A DNA stretch of 64,000 nucleotides, taken from positions 43,670 to 107,669 of the forward strand of contig JAUZOD010000008.1 in NCBI GenBank assembly GCA_030706635.1. Direction: 5' to 3'. Below the pieces are notes generated by a model. It made no database searches, was not told the DNA's origin, and was given only the letters and a program-made list of their open reading frames with translations. This document shows, piece after piece, positions 17,185 to 26,730 of the stretch. The position numbers and the translations under genes are program-made. This DNA is from Bacteroidota bacterium (GTDB taxonomy: Bacteria; Bacteroidota; Bacteroidia; Chitinophagales; Chitinophagaceae). Positions within the stretch are counted from its first letter, which is position 1; each line of letters starts with the position of its first letter.

Positions 17185-19422
17185 TCAGCCGTTTTCCGTG
17201 TCAAACCGGTCAACTGAATGTATTCCACTGAGTTGTTTCAGCCGCCGGACGGCATCGTCCAGTTCTTCCTTATCGTGAACGTAAACTTTGATACTGCCTT
17301 CAAACAATCCTTCTTTGGCTTCTACGGTGAGCGCATTGATGTTGATTCTCAGCTCTCCGGAGATCAGATTGGTAATCTTATTGATCACGCCGACATCGTC
17401 TATCCCCACGATGCGGATACCGGTGAGGAAAGAAATCTCTTTATTCTTGGCCCATTTGGTTTTTACCACCCGGTGGCCATAACTGGAGAGCAGCCTCGTC
17501 GCATTCGGACAATTGGTTCGATGGATCGTCAATCCCTTTCCGGTGGTCACAAATCCGAATACATCGTCACCGGGGATAGGCTTACAGCAATTCGCAAGCG
17601 TATAAACGATCTTATCGCTGCTTTCCCCGAAAATAATCAGCTCGGTATCTTTTCTTTGAGCAGGCGATAAATTGGATTCTGGCCTGGATTCAACCAGGGG
17701 CTTCACCGGTTTCGGTGGCTCCAGCCGGTCTCCCAAAAGCTGAAATTCCTTCAGTTCCTTCAGGTCAATATTTTTAACAGCTGCCTGATAATAAAGATCA
17801 AGTGATGAGCTGAGTTTATAAAAGGTCATCAACGCATCTATATTATGCTGATTGTATGCAGCCCCAAAGTTTTCCAGCTTTTTTTGTATGATGTATTTGC
17901 CTTCATCCGCGATCTTTCGCTTCTCGTCTTTCAGGGAATCCTTTATTTTGCTTTTCGCTTTGGCCGTTACTGCAAAGTTGAGCCAGTCTTCCGTGGGATG
18001 CTGTTTGCTGGAGGTTATAATTTCCACCTGGTCGCCGCTTCTCAGCTTATGACTGATGGGCACCAGTTTATGATTTACTTTGGCGCCGATGCACTGCTCT
18101 CCAATGGCGCTGTGGATGGAAAAAGCAAAATCCAGGGCCGTGGACCCGATAGGCATCATTTTCACATCCCCTTTCGGTGTATAAACGTAAATTTCCTCAG
18201 CGAGAAAACTCATTTTGAAATCCTGAAGAAAGTTGATGGAGTCATTGTCTTCCATGTTCAATACTTCCCGGATCTGTTGGAACCATTTGTCAAACCGGCT
18301 TTCATCACTTGCCCCTTCTTTGTATTTCCAATGGGCGGCAAGTCCTTTTTCTGCGATCTCATTCATGCGTTTGGAACGGATCTGGATCTCCACCCATTTA
18401 CCCTGCGGGCCCATGACGGTGGTGTGGAGGGCTTCATATCCGTTGGACTTGGGATTACTGAGCCAGTCCCGCAGTCTTTCCGGTGAAGGCGAATACTCAT
18501 CCGTGATCATGGAATATACTTTCCAGCAATCCGCTTTTTCCTGCTCAGGCGGGGAATTAATAATGATGCGGATGGCAAACAGGTCGTAAACTTCTTCGAA
18601 ACTGACCCCCTTCTTGCGCATTTTGGTCCAGATAGAATGAATGCTTTTTGGACGGCCGTGAATTTCAAAATCAAAATCAGCCCGTTCCATATTTTCACGA
18701 AGGGGTTTGATAAACTCATTGATATACCTTGACCGTTCGCGCTTGGTTTCCGCCAGTTTGCGCGCGATCTCCCTGTACTCTTCCGGCTCCAGGTATTTCA
18801 TGGCAAGGTCCTCCAGCTCGGTCTTGATATTATAAAGACCCATGCGATGCGCCAGGGGAGCAAACACATAAACCGTTTCCGAAGAAACCTTGAGCTGCTT
18901 GTCCCGCTTCATACTGTCCAGCGTACGCATATTATGCAGCCGGTCTGCCAGTTTAATCAGGATCACCCGGGGATCGTCCGTAAGCGTAAGCAGGATTTTT
19001 TTGAAATTTTCTGCCTGTTGGGAACCGTTCACGTCTATCACATTGGATATCTTGGTCAGGCCGTCCACAATCCGGGCGATCTCACTGCCAAAATCGCGTT
19101 CGATGTCATCCAGGCTGATGTCGGTATCTTCCACCACGTCGTGAAGCAGGGCACAGATGGTGGATCTGACGCCAAGACCGATTTCTTCCACACAGATCCG
19201 GCTAACGGCCAGCGGATGAAGAATATACGGTTCTCCGCTTTTGCGGCGCATGGTCTTGTGTGCCTCTGCAGCAAGCTCAAAAGCGTCCCGGACATGCTCT
19301 TTATCCCCAGCTTTCAATTTCGGTTTCAATGAGCGCAAAAGGGCCCGGTATTCTCTTAAAATCAATCTTTTTTCCTGTTCTTCCGTCAGATTATATTTCG
19401 GAAGGGCCGCGACAGTCTCCAT
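17185..19422 (-). CDS. Bifunctional (p)ppGpp synthetase/hydrolase, RelA/SpoT family
   Basis: HD domain (ALLHDVVEDTDISLDDIERDFG), synthetase domain, TGS (YVYTPKGDVKMMPIGSTALDFAFSIHSAIG), ACT. Confidence 0.95.
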   Translation of the reverse strand: METVAALPKYNLTEEQEKRLILREYRALLRSLKPKLKAGDKEHVRDAFELAAEAHKTMRRKSGEPYILHPLAVSRICVEEIGLGVRSTICALLHDVVEDTDISLDDIERDFGSEIARIVDGLTKISNVIDVNGSQQAENFKKILLTLTDDPRVILIKLADRLHNMRTLDSMKRDKQLKVSSETVYVFAPLAHRMGLYNIKTELEDLAMKYLEPEEYREIARKLAETKRERSRYINEFIKPLRENMERADFDFEIHGRPKSIHSIWTKMRKKGVSFEEVYDLFAIRIIINSPPEQEKADCWKVYSMITDEYSPSPERLRDWLSNPKSNGYEALHTTVMGPQGKWVEIQIRSKRMNEIAEKGLAAHWKYKEGASDESRFDKWFQQIREVLNMEDNDSINFLQDFKMSFLAEEIYVYTPKGDVKMMPIGSTALDFAFSIHSAIGEQCIGAKVNHKLVPISHKLRSGDQVEIITSSKQHPTEDWLNFAVTAKAKSKIKDSLKDEKRKIADEGKYIIQKKLENFGAAYNQHNIDALMTFYKLSSSLDLYYQAAVKNIDLKELKEFQLLGDRLEPPKPVKPLVESRPESNLSPAQRKDTELIIFGESSDKIVYTLANCCKPIPGDDVFGFVTTGKGLTIHRTNCPNATRLLSSYGHRVVKTKWAKNKEISFLTGIRIVGIDDVGVINKITNLISGELRININALTVEAKEGLFEGSIKVYVHDKEELDDAVRRLKQLSGIHSVDRFDTENG

Positions 19423-19466
19423 TATTACGAATTTACGAAAATTACGGTACTTTTGCCGCCTTCGGG

Positions 19467-19574
19467 AGTTGACAGTTGACAGTTGACAGTTGACAGTTGA
19501 CGGATGACGGATGACCGATCTCAGGCTCGAATCCGCAATTAAAGTCGGTCAACCGTCATCCGTCAACCGTCAAC
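19467..19574. repeat. Heptad-armed palindromic element, family A (A1)
   Basis: 5 x AGTTGAC + 2 x GGATGAC (19467-19515), core, then inverted heptad arm GTCGGTCAACCGTCATCCGTCAACCGTCAAC. Confidence 0.9.
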
Positions 19575-19606
19575 CTGAAATTCAAGCTCTTATTCCCTCA
19601 GGCAAA

Positions 19607-19688
19607 GCGGGTGTGGCGAAATTGGCAGACGTATCAGACTTAGGATCTGACGCCGCGAGGCATGTGGGTTCGAGTCCCTCCACCCGCA
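19607..19688 (+). tRNA. tRNA-Leu (anticodon TAG)
   Basis: GCGGGTG...CACCCGCA acceptor; anticodon arm TCAGA-CTTAGGA-TCTGA; long variable arm; T-loop GGTTCGAGTCC. Confidence 0.93.
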
Positions 19689-19700
19689 CTTTCAAAAGAG

Positions 19701-19740
19701 AGGCCGTCCCAAATTAGTTGTGGCGGCCTTTTTTGTTTTG
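19701..19740 (+). terminator. Intrinsic terminator after tRNA-Leu
   Basis: AGGCCG...CGGCCTTTTTTG. Confidence 0.65.
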
Positions 19741-19785
19741 GTAGTCATGGTGGTTACCACAATTCACTGCAATTGACCCTATTCC

Positions 19786-20025
19786 ATGCAGCAAAATAGT
19801 CACAGTTTTCCCTGGTCAATTATGAAAATTCCCATACTTCTTTATCCCAATCCAGTTACAGCAACGATTTTTGCGCAGTTGCCTTCAACTGAAACCAGAT
19901 TTACGATACTGGTCGTGAATATCAATGGGAGAACCATCCGGACGTATAATGGTATTATCGGCGGCCATATTGTTCGCCTCGATGTTTCTTCATTTGACCG
20001 TGGTCATTATATCTTATATAGTTGA
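19786..20025 (+). pseudogene. Orphan T9SS C-terminal sorting-domain fragment
   Basis: ILLYPNPVTATIFAQLPSTETRFTILVVNINGRTIRTYNG...VSSFDRGHYILYS*; no N-terminal cargo or signal peptide; terminal basic K-rich motif missing. Confidence 0.5.
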
Positions 20026-20266
20026 AGTAAACAACGCAACAAGCAAGGCTTTGATTGCAAAATTTAAAATGCAAAAACTATAAAAGCAGCAGCCAGGCCG
20101 TATAAAAGATCGGGCAGGGCGCCTAAAATTTTAGCCTCAGCTGGTTGGAAACGAAATAATAGACGGAGCGGCCGTTAATGTAAAAGAATAACCGGGACAG
20201 ATACATTACATATCCATCCCGGTCAGGGGGCATCCGGAGATGCCAAAAGCTTTATTCAGACTAAGC

Positions 20267-20566
20267 TTATTTGCTGACTTTGTCAACTTCTATCGCATCG
20301 CCGGTCATGGTGCCTGAAATCGTTACTTTCTGACCCAGATACTTAGAAACTTTTTTGGGATCAGTGATGGAATAGACTTTACCGTCTACGACAAACACAG
20401 CCACAGAACCTTCTTTGATGCATTTCTTGGCGCAGGCTACATGTCCTTCCTTGGCGCCATCCGCTCCGCAATGGGAATCACTGATGTATCCGGTCCAGGT
20501 GCCTTTATCAGCAGCAAAAACAGCGACAGAAAAAAACAATACAATCGGCAATAAAAACTTTTTCAT
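20267..20566 (-). CDS. Small secreted hypothetical protein
   Basis: Signal peptide MKKFLLPIVLFFSVAVFA; GTWTGYISDSHCGADGAKEGHVACAKKCIKEG. Confidence 0.75.
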   Translation of the reverse strand: MKKFLLPIVLFFSVAVFAADKGTWTGYISDSHCGADGAKEGHVACAKKCIKEGSVAVFVVDGKVYSITDPKKVSKYLGQKVTISGTMTGDAIEVDKVSK

Positions 20567-20837
20567 ATCGGCAAATTTAAATGTTGAATAATTTTATTTA
20601 ATAAATCCAAATTACGGATTATTCCAGATATGACCAATTCACTTTTTCTGCATAAACCCCGGTCGCTCGCTTTTCTCTTTGTTCGCCGGCTGTCCACTCC
20701 CTGATTCGGGTAAATTTAACAGATGTTCTGTCAAGGGCAGTTTTCTCTTTTTTATTCCTGGATTTTCTTAATTTTGCAGCCCGTTTCGAGCCGGTGGCGC
20801 TGCCTTTCCGGAGGAACGGGCATAAAAAAATTACTAT

Positions 20838-22286
20838 ATGGGTACCGTTACGAGAGAACATATCGGTCTGTTAAACGATAAGATTACCGTTAAGATCGAG
20901 AAAAGCGACTATCTCCCCTCTTTTGAAAAAGCCCTGAAAGAATATGGCAAAAAAGCTAATATCCCAGGGTTCCGGAAGGGTATGGTGCCCACCAGCCTGA
21001 TCAAAAAAATGTATGGCAGTTCTGTTTTCACGGATGAGGTATTGAAAAGTGTGGAGAAAAAACTCACCGATTACATGAGCACCGAGCAACTGGATATTTT
21101 CGCGCAGCCGCTTCCATTGCCGGAGAACGATGCCCGGCAGATCAATATGGGCCAGCCGGATGATTACTCCTTTGCTTTTGAAGTCGGGCTGAAACCCGCA
21201 TTCCAATTACCTGATCTGGCTTCGCTTACGCCAACCCGCTACCAAATCCTGGTAACAGACGAAATGCTGAATAACGAGATTGACCGGCTTCAGGTAAAGA
21301 ACGGAACCATGACCGAACCTGAATCGGTGAGCAGCGACGAGAATGTGTTGAATCTGACTTTCCAGGAAACAGATTCCGAAGGCAATGCGGTAGAAGGATC
21401 TCAGCCAAAGGAGAATTCTTTACTGGTCAAATACTTTTCGGAATCTTTCAGGCCACAACTTCTGGGTAAAAAGAAAACAGACGAAATCGTAGTTCAACCA
21501 GCCAAAGTTTTTGATGACAAGGAAAGAGCCTGGGTACTCCAGGATCTCGGCCTGGATAAGGAAAGCAATACGGACGCCGATAAATATTTCAAACTCACCA
21601 TCACCAAAGTGGGCCTGGTTGAAAAAGCGGCCCTGGACGAGACTTTCTTTAAAAAAATATTCCCTTCCAAAGAAATTAATACAGCCGAAGATTTTCGTGA
21701 TGCGGTGAAGGAAGATATGGCGTCCCAATGGAAAGTACAAACCAGCAGTCAATTACACCACACGCTGTACCATGAATTGCTTGATAAAACCCAGGTGGAA
21801 TTCCCGGAATCCTTCCTGAAACGCTGGCTGCTTAACGGTGGCGATAAACCGAAAACAGCGGAAGAAGTGGAGCACGAGTTCCCTGCCTTCGTAAACGCCC
21901 TGAAATGGAGCCTGATCACGGAAAAAATCAATGCCGACAATGTCTTTGAAGTGGGCGTGGAGGACGTGCGCGGCGCTGCCCGTCAGCAGCTTTTCTCTTA
22001 CCTGGGCGGACTTCCCCAGGGAGGTGATCAGCCCTGGGTGGAAGATTATGTAAATAAAATGATGCAGGATCGGCGGTTTGTGGATGAAACCTATCAACGC
22101 CTCAAAACGGATAAAATGCTGGTTTGGCTGGAATCCCAGGTAAAACCGGTGGATCAGGAGATTTCTGCCGAAGACTTCAATAAGCTTCAGCAGGAACACC
22201 AGCATCTGCATGCCGAAGAACACGTCCACGAAGAACACGGAGAAGGACATGAACACGGAGAGCATGAACACCAGCATCATGACTGA
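20838..22286 (+). CDS. tig: Trigger factor with His-rich C-terminal tail
   Basis: N-terminal ribosome-binding region with KKANIPGFRKGMVPTSLIKKMYG; C-term QQEHQHLHAEEHVHEEHGEGHEHGEHEHQHHD. Confidence 0.88.
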   Translation: MGTVTREHIGLLNDKITVKIEKSDYLPSFEKALKEYGKKANIPGFRKGMVPTSLIKKMYGSSVFTDEVLKSVEKKLTDYMSTEQLDIFAQPLPLPENDARQINMGQPDDYSFAFEVGLKPAFQLPDLASLTPTRYQILVTDEMLNNEIDRLQVKNGTMTEPESVSSDENVLNLTFQETDSEGNAVEGSQPKENSLLVKYFSESFRPQLLGKKKTDEIVVQPAKVFDDKERAWVLQDLGLDKESNTDADKYFKLTITKVGLVEKAALDETFFKKIFPSKEINTAEDFRDAVKEDMASQWKVQTSSQLHHTLYHELLDKTQVEFPESFLKRWLLNGGDKPKTAEEVEHEFPAFVNALKWSLITEKINADNVFEVGVEDVRGAARQQLFSYLGGLPQGGDQPWVEDYVNKMMQDRRFVDETYQRLKTDKMLVWLESQVKPVDQEISAEDFNKLQQEHQHLHAEEHVHEEHGEGHEHGEHEHQHHD

Positions 22287-22296
22287 TAAAATCCTT

Positions 22297-22324
22297 AAAA
22301 ATCCTGCAGATAAGCAGGATTTTT
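22297..22324 (+). terminator. Intrinsic terminator after tig
   Basis: AAAAATCCTGC-agataa-GCAGGATTTTT. Confidence 0.8.
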
Positions 22325-22436
22325 AATTACTCCTGCAACTCTGTCAGTTTTTTGGAAGTTTAGAAGTTTGGACGGAGATTTGAACGGTAAACCCCTGTTA
22401 CTGCCAATCCATCCTCAAGAAAAAATTAAATTTATT

Positions 22437-23132
22437 ATGCATTTAGGATCCGAGTTTGAAAAATATGCCGTAAAACACCTAGGCATTTCAAGTAATACAC
22501 TGGACAGTTACGGGAAACACCAGGTGACCGGTCTAACACCCAATATCATCGAAGAACGCCCCATGAATGTTGCGGTGATGGATGTTTACAGTCGTCTGAT
22601 GATGGACAGGATCATTTTCCTGGGTTATCCGATCAACGATGAGGTAGCGAATATCGTAACGGCCCAGCTTCTTTTCCTGGACAGTACCGACCGCCATCGC
22701 GATATTCAGATGTACATCAACAGCCCCGGCGGAAGCGTGTATTCCGGATTGGGCGTTTACGACACCATGCAATATGTAACGCCAGACGTAGCCACCATCT
22801 GCATCGGTATGGCAGCTTCCATGGGCGCTACCCTGATGTGCGCCGGCACCAAGGGAAAAAGAACGGCCCTGAAACACAGCCGCGTAATGATGCATCAGCC
22901 CAGCGGCAGCATTGGCGGGCAGGCCAGCGATATAGAAATCACGGTAAATGAGATCCGCAAATTGAAGAAGGAGCTTTATGAGATTTACTCCGTTCACACG
23001 GGAAAGACGGTTAAACAGATAGAGAAGGATTCCGACCGCGACTACTGGCTTACCGCCATTGAAGCCAAGGAATATGGTCTGGTTGACGAGGTGCTGGTGA
23101 TCAATCCACGGAAAGAGAAAAAAGAAAATTAA
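22437..23132 (+). CDS. clpP: ATP-dependent Clp protease proteolytic subunit (copy 1); ORF extends 5' to 22368 but start at MHLGSEFEKYAVKHLG is more likely
   Basis: INSPGGSVYSGLGVYDTM, GMAASMGATL, MMHQPSGSIGGQASD. Confidence 0.95.
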   Translation: MHLGSEFEKYAVKHLGISSNTLDSYGKHQVTGLTPNIIEERPMNVAVMDVYSRLMMDRIIFLGYPINDEVANIVTAQLLFLDSTDRHRDIQMYINSPGGSVYSGLGVYDTMQYVTPDVATICIGMAASMGATLMCAGTKGKRTALKHSRVMMHQPSGSIGGQASDIEITVNEIRKLKKELYEIYSVHTGKTVKQIEKDSDRDYWLTAIEAKEYGLVDEVLVINPRKEKKEN

Positions 23133-23153
23133 ATCCATCTTAAAGAACAAACA

Positions 23154-23792
23154 ATGAAGTATTCTAATAAATATCCGGTTCAACCTCTTCGAATGGACGA
23201 TGAACCGGAAGAAGAAAAGGAAGAGAAACCGCAAACGGATCCCGGCATGCTGATGAAGAAGCTGGAGAAGTATTTCTTTGAAACCCGTACCGTTCAGCTC
23301 TGGGGCCCCGTAGACGATCGCTCTGCCAAAGACATCATCAATAAGTTCTTTTTACTCGATTCAGATAAACCGGGAACGGAAATCCGCTTCCTGATCAATA
23401 GCCCGGGTGGCATGGTCACCAGCGGTATGGCCATTTACGATGTGATGAAGATGCTGAAAAGCCCGGTCAGTACCGTATGCATCGGATTGGCTGCATCCAT
23501 GGGATCCATTCTGCTCAGCGGAGGCAACAAGGGGAGCAGATATATTTACCCGCACGGCGAAGTGATGATCCACCAACCCAGTTTGGGTGGTTATATCCAG
23601 GGCGTGAGTGTTGACCTGGAAATACAGGCCAAACAAACCAAAAGGGTAAAAGAGATAGCCGCCAGGATTCTGGCCGAAAACTGCGGTAAAAAATATGAGC
23701 AGATCATAAAAGATTTCGACCGTGATTACTGGATGGATGCCAAAGAATCCCTGGATTATGGGATTGTGGACCACATCAGCACCACTTTATAA
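23154..23792 (+). CDS. clpP: ATP-dependent Clp protease proteolytic subunit (copy 2)
   Basis: INSPGGMVTSGMAIYDVM, GLAASMGSILLSGG, VMIHQPSLGGYIQGVSVDLE. Confidence 0.94.
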   Translation: MKYSNKYPVQPLRMDDEPEEEKEEKPQTDPGMLMKKLEKYFFETRTVQLWGPVDDRSAKDIINKFFLLDSDKPGTEIRFLINSPGGMVTSGMAIYDVMKMLKSPVSTVCIGLAASMGSILLSGGNKGSRYIYPHGEVMIHQPSLGGYIQGVSVDLEIQAKQTKRVKEIAARILAENCGKKYEQIIKDFDRDYWMDAKESLDYGIVDHISTTL

Positions 23793-23906
23793 TCAACCGG
23801 ATCACGGGACTGGGCCCTTTTCCGGAAACGGGACAGGCTCAGTTTTTGCCGATTTCATTGGGATTTGGCGTATAAGTTGATTAATTTTACCTTTTATTTA
23901 AAGTAA

Positions 23907-25142
23907 ATGGCAAAAAACTCACTTCATTGTTCCTTCTGTGGCCGCAGCCGCGACGAAGTCAAGATTCTGATTGCAGGTCAGGAAGGACATATCTGTGAAA
24001 ACTGCGTGGAACATGCCCAGGAGATCATTCAGCAGGAACTGATCGTGAGAGAGGATGCCACGCCGAATTCACAGTTCAAACTCACTGTTAAAAAACCGAT
24101 TGAGATCAAACGGTTTTTGGATGAATACGTGATCGGACAGGATGACGCAAAAAAAGTGCTGGCCGTAGCCGTTTACAATCATTATAAACGTCTCCAGCAG
24201 AAAGTTGCCGACAATGATGTGGAAATTGAAAAAAGCAATATTATTATGGTCGGCGAAACCGGAACGGGTAAAACCTTACTGGCAAAGACCATTGCCAAAT
24301 TGCTGAACGTTCCTTTTGCCATCGTGGATGCAACGGTATTTACTGAAGCCGGTTATGTGGGTGAGGATGTAGAGAGTATTCTGACCCGCCTGCTGCAGGT
24401 ATGTAATTATGACGTAGTCAGTGCAGAGCGGGGAATAGTATACATCGATGAAATTGACAAGATCGCCCGCAAAGGAGATAACCCTTCAATAACCCGCGAT
24501 GTGAGCGGTGAAGGTGTTCAGCAGGGTCTGCTTAAACTTCTGGAAGGAACTGATGTACTGGTACCTCCCCAGGGCGGCAGAAAGCATCCTGAGCAAAAAC
24601 TCATCAAGATCAACACACAGAATATTCTGTTCATCTGCGGCGGGGCTTTCGACGGCGTGGATAAGATCATCGCGAGAAGGATCAACACCAACTCCATTGG
24701 ATTTAATGTAAATAAAGAATTGCAGGATTTTACGAGGAAGAACCTGTTGCAGCACATCAATGCCCCGGATCTTAAATCATTCGGACTGATCCCGGAACTG
24801 CTTGGTCGTTTACCCGTAGTTACCCACCTGAATCCCCTGGATAGTGTTACGCTCCGGTCTATCCTGACCGAACCAAAAAACTCGTTGATCCGGCAATACA
24901 AGAGACTGTTTGAACTGGAAGGTATTCAGTTGAGCATTGACAACGACGTGCTGGAGTTTATGGTGGAAAAGGCAGTGGAATACAAACTCGGAGCACGCGG
25001 ACTTCGCAGTATCTGCGAAAGCATACTTACGGACGCCATGTTTGAACTGCCTTCTTCAAAGGAAAATAAATTCCATCTGGACCTGGAATATGCCCGGAAG
25101 AAATTTGACACCAGTAAGATGAGCTTGTTGAAAGTTGCGTGA
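23907..25142 (+). CDS. clpX: ATP-dependent Clp protease ATP-binding subunit ClpX
   Basis: Zinc-binding [11 protein letters not shown]...[32 protein letters not shown]. Confidence 0.97.
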   Translation: MAKNSLHCSFCGRSRDEVKILIAGQEGHICENCVEHAQEIIQQELIVREDATPNSQFKLTVKKPIEIKRFLDEYVIGQDDAKKVLAVAVYNHYKRLQQKVADNDVEIEKSNIIMVGETGTGKTLLAKTIAKLLNVPFAIVDATVFTEAGYVGEDVESILTRLLQVCNYDVVSAERGIVYIDEIDKIARKGDNPSITRDVSGEGVQQGLLKLLEGTDVLVPPQGGRKHPEQKLIKINTQNILFICGGAFDGVDKIIARRINTNSIGFNVNKELQDFTRKNLLQHINAPDLKSFGLIPELLGRLPVVTHLNPLDSVTLRSILTEPKNSLIRQYKRLFELEGIQLSIDNDVLEFMVEKAVEYKLGARGLRSICESILTDAMFELPSSKENKFHLDLEYARKKFDTSKMSLLKVA

Positions 25143-25215
25143 CCGGGTCCACATAATCATAACCCTTCGATTCCAGAATCCCTCTTTTAAAAAAATTTTC
25201 ATACCATAAAAGCAT

Positions 25216-25389
25216 ATGAAAGAACTCATTGAAAAATTAAAGGCTGAGGGGCTGACGGAAGAGCAGGCCTTCAAGGCTGTGGAGATCATGAAGAATTTTG
25301 CCAAATCCAAATTCCCTTTGTTTGGAGGCGCTATTGACAAGTTGTTTGACAAATACAGCAAGCAGCAGGAAGAAGATTTTATGCCTTAA
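25216..25389 (+). CDS. Small ORF (57 aa) downstream of clpX, not in supplied ORF track
   Basis: MKELIEKLKAEGLTEEQAFKAVEIMKNFAKSKFPLFGGAIDKLFDKYSKQQEEDFMP*. Confidence 0.65.
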   Translation: MKELIEKLKAEGLTEEQAFKAVEIMKNFAKSKFPLFGGAIDKLFDKYSKQQEEDFMP

Positions 25390-25443
25390 TGTTGCCGGAT
25401 AGGTAACTTACTTTTTTGGATGGGTTTTGAATGAAAAAAAATC

Positions 25444-26583
25444 TCATCGCAGTACTTCCCTGGCAATCACGATCTTCTGGATCTCCGACGTGCCTTCCCC
25501 GATGGTGCATAATTTACTGTCACGATAAAATTTTTCCACCGGAAAATCTTTGGTATAACCATAGCCACCAAAAACCTGAACTGCATCAGTAGCCGTTTTC
25601 ACAGCGATTTCGCTTGAATAATATTTTGCCATCGCAGCTTCCTTGGATACGCTAAGTCCCTTATTTTTCCGGTCGCCGGCCTGGAGGGTCAGCAACTCTG
25701 CTGCCATGATTTCAGTGGCCATATCCGCCAGTTTAAACGAAATTCCCTGGAAAGCAGAAATGGGTTTGTCAAACTGATGTCTTTCCTTTGAATATTGCAC
25801 TGCCGCCTCATAAGCCCCTTTGGCAATACCAACACCCAGAGCAGCAATAGAAATCCTACCGCCATCGAGTACTTTTAACGACTGTTTAAATCCCGCGCCC
25901 ACTTCACCCAGGCGGCAGCTATCCGAAATACGGCAGTTGTCAAAGATCATCTCGGCCGTTTCACTTGCGCGCATGCCCAGTTTGTTTTCCTTTTTTCCGC
26001 CTTTGAACCCCGGGGTCCCACGCAACACAACAAAGGCCGTTGCATTATTCTTTTCCCTGGGCGCACCCGTTCTGGCAACAACCACGGTGATATTGCTGCT
26101 GATGCCATGGGTGATCCAGTTCTTTGTGCCATTCAGAATCCATTCCCTGCCATCAGGAGTTGCCGTACATTGCATATTCGCCGCGTCACTCCCTGTATTG
26201 GCTTCGGTAAGACCCCAGGATCCGATCCATTCCCCTGACGCCAGCTTAGGCAGATATTCCTTCTTTTGCTGTTCATTACCAAAGGCCAGGATGTGCCCGG
26301 TACAGAGGGAATTGTGGGCAGCCAGACTGAGCCCTATGGAGCCGCAAACCCTGGCTATTTCTTCAATGATGAGAATGTATTCGATATAACCCATTCCCGC
26401 CCCTCCGTATTCTTCCGGCACCACAACACCCATCAGTCCCAGTTTTCCCATGGCATGCATGACCTCTGAAGGGAAATGCTGAGCTTCATCCCATTCCATT
26501 ACATGCGGTTTAATATATTGCAGGGCAAAATCTCTGGCCGTAGCGGCAGCCTGCCGGGAGAGTTCATCAATTTCAAAATCCAT
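25444..26583 (-). CDS. Acyl-CoA dehydrogenase (likely start MDFEIDELSRQ; ORF extends to 26691)
   Basis: GLTEANTGSDAANMQCTATPDGREWILNGTKNWITHG; VFGGYGYTKDFPVEKFYRDSKLCTIGEGTSEIQKIVIAREVL. Confidence 0.95.
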   Translation of the reverse strand: MDFEIDELSRQAAATARDFALQYIKPHVMEWDEAQHFPSEVMHAMGKLGLMGVVVPEEYGGAGMGYIEYILIIEEIARVCGSIGLSLAAHNSLCTGHILAFGNEQQKKEYLPKLASGEWIGSWGLTEANTGSDAANMQCTATPDGREWILNGTKNWITHGISSNITVVVARTGAPREKNNATAFVVLRGTPGFKGGKKENKLGMRASETAEMIFDNCRISDSCRLGEVGAGFKQSLKVLDGGRISIAALGVGIAKGAYEAAVQYSKERHQFDKPISAFQGISFKLADMATEIMAAELLTLQAGDRKNKGLSVSKEAAMAKYYSSEIAVKTATDAVQVFGGYGYTKDFPVEKFYRDSKLCTIGEGTSEIQKIVIAREVLR

Positions 26584-26655
26584 AAGTAAGCATTCAGAAT
26601 GAAAAAGGCAACAACCGGAGTTGCTGCCCTGAAACAGCAAACAATCGTTAACTCT

Positions 26656-26675
26656 GTTTACAAGATTTTGTAAAC
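26656..26675. promoter_or_regulatory. Palindromic operator-like site upstream of acyl-CoA dehydrogenase
   Basis: GTTTACAA-GATT-TTGTAAAC, perfect 8+4+8. Confidence 0.5.
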
Positions 26676-26707
26676 CTGACCTAAGGTACATTTTTTTTAA
26701 AAAATAT

Positions 26708-26723
26708 ACTAACGAATGTTAGT
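26708..26723. promoter_or_regulatory. Second palindromic operator-like site (TetR-type spacing)
   Basis: ACTAAC-GAAT-GTTAGT, perfect 6+4+6; could alternatively be a 3' hairpin of the pirin gene. Confidence 0.45.
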
Positions 26724-26730
26724 TTTTCTT

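Noticed and set aside
19467-19574. CRISPR-like tandem repeats
   Set aside because: Units are 7 nt with no spacers, arms are inverted, and no cas genes are present.
19511-19717. 68-aa ORF on +
   Set aside because: Overlaps repeat A1 and the tRNA-Leu gene; not a plausible protein.
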